From assembly GCA_001643675.2 (NCBI GenBank), contig LSRY02000009.1:691501-755500 (forward strand): DNA of 64,000 bases. The letters run 5' to 3'. The notes beneath the pieces were generated by a model. The model was not told the DNA's origin. It made no database searches and worked only from the letters and a program-made list of their open reading frames with translations. The stretch's first letter is position 1; every line of letters starts with the position of its first letter. The position numbers and the translations under genes are program-made. Below are positions 55,430 to 64,000 of the stretch, piece after piece. This stretch comes from Monocercomonoides exilis (lineage: Eukaryota > Preaxostyla > Oxymonadida > Polymastigidae).

Positions 55430-55858
55430 GAATAAAAGAACCTTAATCAAATCATTGTTGATATTCCCCCTTTGCTTAATTTTTGCGATGATGAAAAAAT
55501 AGATGAATATTTGAAAAAGGAAGATAATGGAGAAGATTCAGGCCACAAAGCTGTCGAAGGAGAGAATGATTCAATAACGCTTGATAACCATGATATTGAA
55601 ATCAATGCAGTCGACAGGGAAGAGAAGTTGCTTGAATTGTTGGATGCAATGGAATCGAAGAAGCTTAGGCCTACAGATTTATTCAAGAACGGATTAGTTA
55701 CGAAAAGCAGCTTTTATCGTGCTGCAAAGGCAAGGAAGGAAGGAAGGGACATTTGCAGAATAGGAAGACCCCCAATTCTGAGCAAGCGAAGTAAAACTAC
55801 ATTCTTCTCAAAAATTAAAGACAAAATACAACTTGGTGCCTTTCCGTGTGCAAGATAA
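55430..55858 (+). pseudogene. N-terminal part of a pogo-like transposase
   Basis: Acidic start (NFCDDEKIDEYLKKEDNGED), then an HTH-type region MESKKLRPTDLFKNGLVTKS, FYRAAKARKEGRDICRIGRP and a GRPPILSKRS end, comparable to GRPELFNEEE in the transposase at 24.6 kb. It stops at TAA followed by AT-rich DNA; scattered words downstream (56.0 kb) may be eroded remainder. No catalytic domain adjoins it. Confidence 0.4.
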
Positions 55859-55864
55859 GTGAGA

Positions 55865-57720
55865 GACATAGTTGGATTTTTTTTTTTATTTTTTTGTTGA
55901 TATCTTTTTGTAATAAGTTTATTACCTCATAAATACATAGCTGAAGATCAACACAAGCCAACTCCAAATTTTCGAGTGTACTGCACTTGGTAATATTCTA
56001 TTATCAATTCGAACGAGGACCTTCACTTTGTCCATCTTATCCATTTGTCAGTAGAAAAAGCTACTCATTCAACAAGTAATGCCTTTTTCTTGGTTTGAAA
56101 AAAAGACAGACATTTATTTGATGAAAATCAGAACAAATCGGAATTAATTGATAATCTGGATGAAGTGTCTTCATTTGTATCTGATGTCAAGCCCTGTTTT
56201 GTAATCAGCTTTAAATGATCAAAAGTTAAAGAAGAGCCTAAATCTATTCTTTTTCCTTTGGTGTTCAATTTTTTCTCTATTTATGTTGTTTGAAAAATTT
56301 CAACTGTTTTTGAACAAACTCTTGGTGAGAAATTGATTATTGATATAATTATCTTACACTTTGTGTTTTCAATTTTTTTTATGCCTGTTTTCAAACATGA
56401 TTTTTTTAAGTGTAATTTTCAATTAAGTTGGAATTCAAATTATTATTTTGTTATGTTTATTTTTAAATGAATGTGTGCGGAATTAGCTTTTTTTTTAAAA
56501 AAAATTATTCTATTTTTTTTGAAACAATGCGATGTTTGAAATTTTTTTATTAATAATAAAAGCATTTCCACGTCAATTGGTTAATAAGACATTAAAAATA
56601 CTCTTCAGAAAAAAAAATATGAAAAAAAATCATCGAGTTCCGGGTTTATGACATGTCCCGGTTTTTTTACACACTAGCCCAGCAATAGACCTTAAACGAA
56701 TTGAGCGGGTCAATTCGAATTGATCAAGTCAAAACGTTTTTTGTTTATTTTATTGGTATTGACTTAATCAATTCGGTTTTCCCTCAATCTTATTTGTGAT
56801 CAAAAATTCAAAAATTATATATCAATTTTGATCATAATTCTTTGAAGTTTTTTGTGTTTTCTGTTACAGAGCAGTTTGTTTTTATTAATTTTTTTATATG
56901 TGTATCATTAATGTATTATTAATATATTTGCGTTAAGTTTTTTTTTTTAAGATCATGAAAAATTCATCGAAATTTTCGAAACAAGTTTTTTTTAAGTTAT
57001 TTTTGATTTAATAATAAGTTTTTAATGTTCAAACTGTTATTAATTGTTTTTATTATGAAGCTAGTATTCATTATTTCGTTGGTTTTATTTCAGTTTTATT
57101 TAGAAAAGATGTTATTTATTGAACTATTGTTTTTTCATACAACTTTATCTGAATAACGAACTTTATCATCTATCATTTTTATTTTTTATCAAGAAAAGAA
57201 TTGGTTAAATGATGAGTGGTTGAAAATTTTTTCAATTCGAATTTGTTTCATTGTTTTTTCTGTTTTTTTATATTTCGTTATATATTTCTAATTCTTTTTT
57301 ATTCATTGAATTTTTTTCTTCAAATCAATCAAAATTTATCAAAATATAAAAAACAAAATTTGTTTTTAATGTAAAATTTGTTAAAACAAAAAATAATGTT
57401 GAATAAAGAATTTTGAAAAAATCAAAACATAGAATCTTTCGTTTTTTAAAAAAAAACATTCACATTATAATTAATATGAAAAATAATCCATTTATTCTTT
57501 AAATATTAAAAGATATAAACAACTTAATTTTTGAAATTTTCTATTGATCATGCACCCAGAATTGAATCAACTGGTCTTGACTCAATCAAAACGGTTTTGA
57601 GTCTCACTTTTTGGTTTTTTATGTGACTTATTGGTATTAGTCAAATCGAATACCGCATTACTTAATAATTTCGTTTTAGTTCTAATACTTTCTTATGACT
57701 CAACTTAAACCTGGCCAAAC
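55865..57720. other. AT-rich region without a gene
   Basis: No coherent frame. CCGGGTTTATGACATGTCCCGG near 56640 is a short palindrome related in wording to the pogo TIR. A GAATTGATCAAGTCAAAACG phrase near 56715 echoes GAATCAACTGGTCTTGACTC near 57562. Confidence 0.3.
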
Positions 57721-57880
57721 CCTAACCCTGAAAATCCAAAAAAGATCAAATTTTTTTGAGTGCTAACCCTAAAAAGAAGAGCGGGAACATAACCCTAAAC
57801 CCAAGATCTGTTACGCTAACCCTAAAACCTAAACCAAGCAATTAATACATTGATTATTTTTGAATTTTAACCCTAAAAAT
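57716..57880. repeat. degenerate telomere-like CCCTAA patch
   Basis: At least seven scattered CCCTAA/CCCTAAA words (for example CAAACCCTAACCCTGAAAAT, ATAACCCTAAACCC, GCTAACCCTAAAACC, TTTAACCCTAAAAA) within 165 bp, not in a clean tandem array. It resembles an interstitial telomere-type TTAGGG relic. Confidence 0.55.
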
Positions 57881-57889
57881 AAAAAAATA

Positions 57890-57965
57890 CTGGGTCAGAT
57901 CAAAACTGCCCCGTTCTCTGTGAATATGCCCAAATTTTTTTCCTCACGTCACCCAGGGCTAACAC
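57890..57965 (-). repeat. dispersed repeat edge (TAGCCCTGGGTGACGTG)
   Basis: Reversed, it reads TAGCCCTGGGTGACGTGAGG, then AAATTTGGGCATATTCACAG and AGAACGGGGCA. The first part matches 46688, the second part matches 52180-52220 (AAATTTTGGTATATTCGCAG). Three loci of one family. Confidence 0.5.
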
Positions 57966-58004
57966 CTATACTGAAAAAAAGTTATCACTCCATCATCCAC
58001 TTGA

Positions 58005-58305
58005 GTAGGCCTTTGCGACAAGCCGACATTTCACGAAGGACCTCGACAAGTCGACAGACAAGACAGTCACAAAATTTTGAATTAATTAATTTATATTTTT
58101 TATTGAAAAACTCATTTTTTTAATTCTATTAATTTTTTCATGAAAATTACGTGCAAAATTTGATTTGAAACAACTTTTTTATTTCTTTAATTATTTTTTA
58201 ATAAAAATAACCTAAAATGATATTAAAATGGGTTATCGACAGATCTTTGTCGAGATCAGTCTGTTGAAAGATCAGTCTGTAGAACAGATCAATCTGTCGT
58301 ATGTG
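58005..58305. repeat. second copy of the CCTTTGCGAC / GTCGA repeat
   Basis: Left edge GGCCTTTGCGACAAGCCGAC; right part GACAGATCTTTGTCGAGATC then two AGATCA(G/A)TCTGT words. Related to 2774-3134. Confidence 0.45.
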
Positions 58306-58699
58306 TCTATTTCTATTAACTTTTTTATTACAGATATTATATCAATTGCGATTCAGTGACGAAAACAGTTTTTGATTTCGAATAAAAGGATTATTGAATC
58401 AATAGAAATTGCAAGTTTTACATGTTTGTTATTATATCATAATTACTCCAAACCTATTTTTGTTATATATTTCATCTGTTTTTGAATCACCGAAAAGAAT
58501 GCAAATATTTAAATAAAGTTTTTTTTAAAGTGTTCCATAATAATAATTTGCTTTGAATTTTGCGAACAAACACGATATTTTTGGTTAAAGCAGAGGAAGA
58601 AAAAAGAAAGGTGTGATAAATATCTTTGTAATAATATTTATAAACGATTAACAGGAAAAGTTATGAAATGGAATTGTTTCTGATAACGATGAAGAATGA

Positions 58700-59366
58700 A
58701 AATAATTTGTGATAATCAAAACATAACTACTGCAGCTTCAAAAGGAATAATTCCTCATCCGAGCAGAAATTGAAAGAAGAAGCGATATCACCGAGATACG
58801 CAGTGTTCAATTATTAAACAGGAAATAAGAGAAAGAGAAAGAAGCTGCAAAGGATTAAGAAAAAAAAGAAGAGCTAGCGTTGAATACTGAAGAAAAAGAA
58901 AAAGAAAAATATTATTGGAAATAATCTGTCAGCAGTCTTTTATCTTCTCCTTCTTATCCTCTTCATCTTCGTCTTCAAACAGCATATCATTTCAAGTGCT
59001 TCAACAGATAAGAGAATGCAACAATTGCAATCAAAGATTTCATAGAAACATCCTCTTCTCAATCCGCCTATTGATTATGATCCAATGTCTCATTCATCTT
59101 TTCACCCACCGTTTGAATCAGTATCTGGTTTTGAAGAAAAGAAAAGAGAAAGAAGAAAAGATTAAGACAAAAGTGAAGAAGAAAAAGAAAACGATGAAGA
59201 AGATTAAGTTAATGCTCAATCTGCTCAAAGGCAATGGAATTGGAAGAAGAAAAAAGTTAAACTTTCATTAAACACAAAGCCAATTCTTATATATCATTTT
59301 GATGGAATGCTGTTATTTTTTCTAATTGATATCGTCCATTCCTTTTAAACATAAAAAACTATCTGA
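58700..59366 (+). CDS. charged exons with dense in-frame TAA (5' part of a multi-exon gene)
   Basis: The frame 58700-59074 contains seven TAA (58703, 58724, 58748, 58826, 58856, 58922, 59009) and no internal TGA, reading FLIRAEIERRSDITEIRSVQ, LLNRK-Q-EKEKEAAKD-Q-EKKEELALN, YYWK-Q-SVSSLLSSPSYPL, CFNR-Q-ENATIAIKDFIETS. A +1 frame from 59064 continues PPIDYDPMSHSSFHPPFESV, RRKD-Q-DKSEEEKENDEED-Q-VNAQSAQRQWNW, then fades toward TGA 59364. This is the densest evidence for UAR as Gln. Function unknown. Confidence 0.5.
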
Positions 59367-59454
59367 ATATTCTTTCAATCTTTTGTTTGTCTCCAATTTT
59401 TTCTTTTTAACTTTGTTTTTTCTTTCTCAATAACCTTTTCTTTAGTGCTCAGAT

Positions 59455-60270
59455 ATGCCCAACCAATTTGTCTTCGATCCCGCACATTGCGCATCTGAAA
59501 GCGGCATTCAATCTCCTCCCCCGAATATTGTCGATCCAAAATAGGTGAGTCTGAATGACTTCCTCTCTTGCAAAGCAGCTAATGGTTTCTTCAGACATTC
59601 CGTGGCCATCTCTCTAAGAATACTACCCAAACGCCGAGAAAGAAACAAACCCCTCAAAATCTGTTTTGTATTCGGACATCTTATCAACAGCTGATGAAGC
59701 AATCTTCCCCTTTTCTGTTAAAACCCCCTCCACTGCCCTCTTCATGAAGGAAGACAATTCACCTCCCCCTGGCACTCTTCCACAAGAATATCACTACCCC
59801 ATTCCCATTGAAATACCAGAATCTGAATCTCCCGCTCAATTCTTCCCAACACTCGTCTCCTTCGAACTGGGGCTGCCTGAAAGCCAGTTTCCTCTTCTTC
59901 CTGTTTGGGTTAAGACTCCTTTTCTGTTCGTGAGAAGAGCAACGAAAAGAGCAAAAGCGGAAAAGCAGCCAGAAACAGAGAGTGAGTCTGAAGATGAGAC
60001 ACCTATTCCACTATCACCGAAGCACAAACCAGTTGTGCAAGTGAAAAGAGTTGTGAGTGAGGTTTTCTTTATTATCGATAATATTCATTACAATAACTTA
60101 TTTATCTTTCAAAATATTTTCTTTTGTTCCATTTCTTTTCAAATTTTTATTTTCTTTCCTCATTCCAAACCCAGCCACCTCCCTCAACCGATCCCATCTC
60201 CATCATCCCTCCACCTCTTCCTCAGCTTCCTTTTGTTCCCAACTCCCCTTAAATAAATATTCATCTCTGA
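59455..60270 (+). CDS. three-exon protein segment, Pro-rich, unknown family
   Basis: Exon 1 from ATG 59455: MPNQFVFDPAHCASESGIQS, PPPNIVDPK-TAG. A 31-nt intron 59545-59575 (GTGAGT...GCAAAG) joins in phase to exon 2: QLMVSSDIPWPSL-TAA-EYYPN, SVLYSDILSTADEAIFPFSV, GTLPQEYHYPIPIEIPESES, FFPTLVSFELGLPESQFPLL, RATKRAKAEKQPETESESED, VVQVKRV. A 122-nt intron 60053-60174 (GTGAGT...CCCAG) joins to exon 3: PPPSTDPISIIPPPLPQLPF, TAA, TGA 60268. Both introns keep phase and both UAR codons sit inside good protein, making this the cleanest gene model here. No family recognised. Confidence 0.6.
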
Positions 60271-60342
60271 AGCACACGAACTGAGGAGCCAGAAGATCGC
60301 CTCTGCAGTGAATTCACTTTCATTTCTCTCTCTTTCGCTCAG

Positions 60343-60720
60343 TACTGGCAGAGAAAGCAGATACAACAGCCCTTCCGATCAACTTATGTAGCAAAAATGA
60401 CTCCCTTTGAGAATGAATTGAGTGATTCTTCATTGGTTTCAGATGAATTGCTGTCTTTTCACTGGTTAAGAGGCCGAGAACGCCTTTCTTCTTCTTTAAG
60501 ATGTTAGCACAACCTCGCTGTTATACTCTGCCTGGCTATGTGGAGACAAAAGTGGAGAGGAAGAAGAGAGCAATTCAGAGAGAGAATAGGGAAAGAGAGA
60601 GATGTGGAGGAGGAGAAGGAAGAAGATGGGGATTGTGGGGAGAGGGCAGAATGAAGAGGGAGAAGGAGAAGAAGACGATGAGGAAGAGTTATTCTAGTTG
60701 GAAAATAAAATCCTGCTGAT
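60343..60720 (+). CDS. further exon of the same gene or its neighbour
   Basis: After a CTTTCGCTCAG acceptor: YWQRKQIQQPFRSTYVAKMT, PFENELSDSSLVSDELLSFH, WLRGRERLSSSLRC, TAG at 60505, HNLAVILCLAMWRQKWRGRR and an acidic tail to TGA 60652. A shifted frame continues EEGEGEEDDEEELF-TAG-LENKILLINRIM. Charged, probably nuclear; family unknown. Confidence 0.45.
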
Positions 60721-60930
60721 AAATCGCATTATGTGGTCTCAGAACTATCCTCTTTCAATTTCTGTTTCAGTTCAACTTCCTCTCATGTTTTCGTTTCCTA
60801 ATCCAGTTTTGCCCGTTTCTTCATCGTCATTCAAAATATTCACATTAGTCATCTGCTTTCTCTTCTTCTGCTGCATTTGCATCTGAATCAGCTTCTTCTA
60901 TTGTGAAATAAACACAAATGCTTCTCCAAA

Positions 60931-61632
60931 TAGGTGATTCTTGTTATTCTTGATAATGTGTTTTCACTCAATATCAAAAAGGCTGTCATTGAAGATGAGA
61001 ATCCCATTCAGCACCAAGCATCAAACGAGCATGGCGTAGCTTACGTTATCACACCTTCAGCTTTGAGGTTGTTCTTCACCATTGACAGAAATGGCAAAGA
61101 TCAGTTACTCGAAGATTTGCAACAGCCTCTTGAGATGATCTATTTGTCGAGCATAGACACAAAAAAAGAATTAACAAAGAAGTTTTGGCCACACTGAGGC
61201 ATCATTTAAGAATTATTACTTGCATATCAGAGCTCAAAGGAAGAATAAAACAATGCATGCTTGCTGTTCATACAGCGTATGATGGAAAATCAGTAGGAGC
61301 AGAGCAAATGGAATTCTTTCGAATTGTGAAGATTAGAATACAACTTGGGATTTTTCATTCGCGAATCCTTCGACCAAACTGTTTGAGTCTAAATTGAATG
61401 AACACACTTTCAAGACGAATCTGAAAACACACATTATTTGTGCGATTGTTGTGGAAATGTTAAAACGAAATCTCGAAAGTGTGCCATTTCGAGCTCCTTC
61501 TTTGTTGGAAACTTTTTCAGGTGTGCTCTGAAAGAAGATTCGTTCATAGCTTTGTTCTATATTCATGTCTTGGAATTATTCGGAGAAAAGTACATGACTG
61601 AAGATGGGAGTTTTTCTTACGACCTAACTTGA
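60931..61632 (+). CDS. helical protein segment, unknown family
   Basis: Blocks in three frames: AVIEDENPIQHQASNEHGVA, LRLFFTIDRNGKDQLLEDLQ, PLEMIYLSSIDTKKEL; then VLATLRHHLRIITCISELKG, QCMLAVHTAYDGKSVGAEQM; then STKLFESKLNEHTFKTNLKT, HIICAIVVEMLKRNLESVPF; then LKEDSFIALFYIHVLELFGE, MTEDGSFSYDL. Each frame change is near a plausible GT/AG pair. It reads like one helical, HEAT-like gene, probably the 3' part of the 58.7-kb gene or a separate neighbour. Confidence 0.4.
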
Positions 61633-61815
61633 ATGAAGAAAGGCACATTCACCACTTCTCGAAAAAGCACTCATAATTGATCATCTTCACATATCTCATA
61701 TTACCTCATCACGCTGATGCATCCTCATTCATGTGTGCATAAATCATTCACGTCGACTACTGTTTCATTATGAAAGATAAGACTTCCTGAGCCTTTTCCG
61801 TTCTATCTTTTTTCC

Positions 61816-62065
61816 ATATGTCAAAATTTTTTTGAAAAGTTCCTTTTGTTGAATTTTGAAATAAAATAAAAATTTCATATTTTCATCAAATTTCTGTTCC
61901 CACAAATTAAACTTCACTGAAATGAAAATAAAAACATCGTAAAGGTTTTGATATCCATTCCAGTGAAGTTTAATTTGTGGGAACAGAAATTTGATCGGAA
62001 TATGAATTTTTTTATTTATTTTGAAAATTAAACGAAAGGAACTTTTCAAAAAAATATTGACATAT
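61816..62065. repeat. 250-bp inverted repeat (foldback MITE-like)
   Basis: The arm ATATGTCAAAATTTTTTTGA ... TTCTGTTCCCACAAATTAAA CTTCACTG is mirrored at 61960-62065. Arms are about 105 bp with a ~40-bp loop. No coding capacity. Confidence 0.75.
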
Positions 62066-62204
62066 CTTTTTGCTATATAAGTGGCTAAGAGGTTCAAATT
62101 ATGTTTGAAGCAGTTGATCTGAAGGACAGCAATACTGATTTGCACTAAATGCTATGGCAGGCCAGCTCTGTTTTTGCTTTTCTTCCTGTTCCCAGAACTC
62201 TTTT

Positions 62205-62395
62205 CGATTTTCATCTTTTGTTCGTTTTGTTCGCTAATAGCTAGTTCAATTCAATGAAACCATCTCTTCCATTAACCGCCTCTGCATATTTTTCTTCGTC
62301 AAGTGCTAATCCAGCAGTTAATCCTTCTTTATCTACTTTGAAAAAAGCGTGACTTTTTCATTAATTCAACAGCTGCTTCTCGTCTTCCAATTGTC
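62205..62395 (-). CDS. small exon-like frame, unknown
   Basis: The minus strand reads IGRREAAVELMKK, then one frame over AFFKVDKEGLTAGLALDEEK, YAEAVNGRDGFIELN, TAG, LLANKTNKR and TGA. The TAG fits Gln. Weakly resembles helical repeat proteins. Confidence 0.3.
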
Positions 62396-62880
62396 TTTTT
62401 CATGTTCTAATGCAGTTCAATTGTTGGCCACTGGATTCAGCCGATTGGCAATGTTTTTGAAAGATCATTTTAGGATGTGAAAGTACAGGATCAAGCTGCA
62501 TGGAATGAATGCAGATAACACGGCAATATTTCTTTTTTCAATATTAACAAAGAAGGTGAACTGTTTCCAGATAGTATCATGAAATTGATAGTTTACTTAA
62601 ATAATGAATTTATTTAATTATATATATTTGATTATGGCTTTTGTGTGTTTTTATTTCATCTTCAAAATGAAAAATATGTGTTGCTTTCTCTTTTTTTGAA
62701 ATTTTTGTTTTTTAATTTTCGTAGTTGACGCTTCAGAAGAATAAAATTCTCAAAATGTCAAAACTTTATTTCTCGTTCATGAAAATTAAAATTCAATAAA
62801 GACATAAAGTCAAAAAAATTCTTTTGATTATAATTATTGAAAATTAATTATCACTTTTATGAAAATTGAATTGAGTGTTG

Positions 62881-62882
<2 letters not shown>

Positions 62883-62937
<55 letters not shown>
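62883..62937. repeat. poly(A) tract
   Basis: About 55 consecutive A. It could mark a retroposed 3' end or simple slippage. No adjacent retroelement gene seen. Confidence 0.9.
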
Positions 62938-62938
<1 letters not shown>

Positions 62939-63263
62939 ACTCGACACTGGCTTATTTTTTCGACAGACATAGGTTGCCAAAAATTTCCTTATCGCAAAGA
63001 CCTACACTTGAGTTCAAAAATTCTTATTTGGGACAAAATTATTTGCTTTATGAATTTTGTTTCACACTATTCCAACTTATATTTTTCTCAACTTTTTTTC
63101 ATTTCTATATTTTATTTTGCACGATAATGTTAGTATTATAATCATACGATTGCAGAAAAAGTATGGAACAAATCTTTGTTTTTTTCATAAAAATTAAAAC
63201 TTCATCCCATTTATCCAAAATCAAATTAATTAATAATATGGTTTATCATTTGAATTTATAAGC

Positions 63264-63319
63264 ATGGTATGATCAACATTATTTTCGGATAGATCAACAT
63301 TAATTAAGGACAGACTGTA
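63264..63319. repeat. mariner-like TIR, inverted copy
   Basis: TATGATCAACATTATTTTCG, then GATAGATCAACATTAATTAA and GGACAGACTG ending at a TA. The following flank GATTTCGAACCATATTC is also found, reversed, beside the TIR at 45.5 kb. Confidence 0.6.
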
Positions 63320-63501
63320 GTGATTTCGAACCATATTCTTATTTTATTTCAATTAAAATAGCTACAATAATAGCAACCAGTGCGATAATTTACATCAAAA
63401 ATGTGTCAGCCCGCGAATGGAATATGAATGAAAATGAAAAAATAATAATTCATCTTTCAGAAATTTGTATGTAAGCGATTCTTTTTTATGAGTATTTTTA
63501 T

Positions 63502-64000
63502 GTGATTCAACTCGTTAACGTCAAATGCTTGCTGTTCATTTCGTATGCAGCACAGGTCACGTATAGCAATCTGTTCCATGCATCGAACACAAACTCTGAA
63601 GCGAATATTAATCGAATATTAGTGGATGAAAAGCGAGAAACGAACGACACGCTTTTTCGGATGCAAATCCCACTGTATAATTCTCTCGCAAGTTCCACTT
63701 TCCGCACAGCATGTACAAATACAATGGGAAAGAGGGTGGCAGCTTTATGGGGTCATATTTTGGATGTTACACATTGCTGATTCAGATTAAGGTAGTAGAA
63801 GCAGTGGAGAAAGGGGAGGCAATGGTTTCATCCAAGGGCTTAACATGTCAACTTTGGATATGTTCAAATTGACATCGTGTGTGGCAAATGCACCGGAGAA
63901 ATAGAAGATCATCCGGCCGAATGAGATTGTGATTGTGGAGCAGACGCAGTGCATGCCACTTAAAGAGGAGATATTTGTAGAGGCGAAGCTTGATGCGCCC
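63502..64000 (+). CDS. unknown protein, 3' partial at window end
   Basis: First frame (63502-63780) reads NVKCLLFISYAAQVTYSNLF, FRMQIPLYNSLASSTFRTAC, MGKRVAALWGHILDV. A second frame (from about 63755) reads WMLHIADSD-TAA-GSRSSGERGG, GFIQGLNMSTLDMFKLTSCV, ANAPEK-TAG-KIIRPNEIVIVEQ, CMPLKEEIFVEAKLDAP and runs off the window. Both UAR codons are flanked by continuous protein-like sequence. Family unrecognised; the second block could be another beta-helix-type surface protein. Confidence 0.45.

Noticed and set aside
62875-63141. Frame starting with a poly-Lys run
   Set aside because: Start lies in the poly(A) tract; the remainder is AT-rich with no protein-like pattern.

Overview
The window looks like nuclear DNA of an oxymonad-type protist (Preaxostyla), most like Streblomastix. 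Three things point there. First, several reading frames show a right-handed beta-helix (pectin-lyase-like) surface-protein signature typical of oxymonads (12.8-14.1, 31.8-35.4 and 37.9-38.3 kb, with a fragment at 5.2 kb). Second, many coding stretches stay open only if TAA and TAG are read as glutamine and TGA is the only stop, the code described for Streblomastix strix. Third, short GT-AG introns interrupt the genes. Species assignment is an inference. Other lineages reading UAR as Gln (hexamitid diplomonads, ciliates) fit less well because of the introns and the surface-protein family.

Layout. 0-5 kb: a deubiquitinase/transposase-like fusion, a structured RNA-like hairpin region and a truncated hAT-like transposase. 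5-10 kb: beta-helix and armadillo-like fragments, a minus-strand acidic nuclear-type gene, a (GA)n microsatellite and plus-strand acidic exons. 10-15 kb: AT-rich DNA, then a beta-helix gene fragment bracketed by inverted repeats. 15-20.5 kb: exon-like reading frames of an armadillo-like gene family. 22-30 kb: transposon-rich DNA with Merlin-type elements, one pogo-type element carrying a nested MITE, and a palindromic element. 31.8-35.4 kb: an intact three-repeat membrane-anchored surface protein. 36-40 kb: a mariner-like TIR element, a decayed beta-helix fragment and a 1 kb palindromic MITE. 40.2-44.8 kb: a long minus-strand multi-exon gene. 45-52.4 kb: AT-rich repeats, with a coiled-coil gene inside an 800-bp-arm inverted repeat and a tRNA-like sequence. 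53-55.3 kb: a multi-exon S/T/P-rich gene. 55.4-58.3 kb: a transposase fragment, AT-rich DNA, a telomere-like patch and repeats. 58.7-61.6 kb: a multi-exon gene rich in in-frame TAA codons. 61.8-64 kb: a small hairpin repeat, a poly(A) tract and a gene that runs off the end.

Coding islands are visibly richer in G+C than the very AT-rich transposon and spacer DNA. The genes do not form an operon or pathway. The window is a mosaic of host genes, a repeated armadillo-like family, surface-protein fragments and several families of cut-and-paste transposons with their deletion derivatives. Exon boundaries are inferred from frame changes plus GT/AG signals and are approximate.
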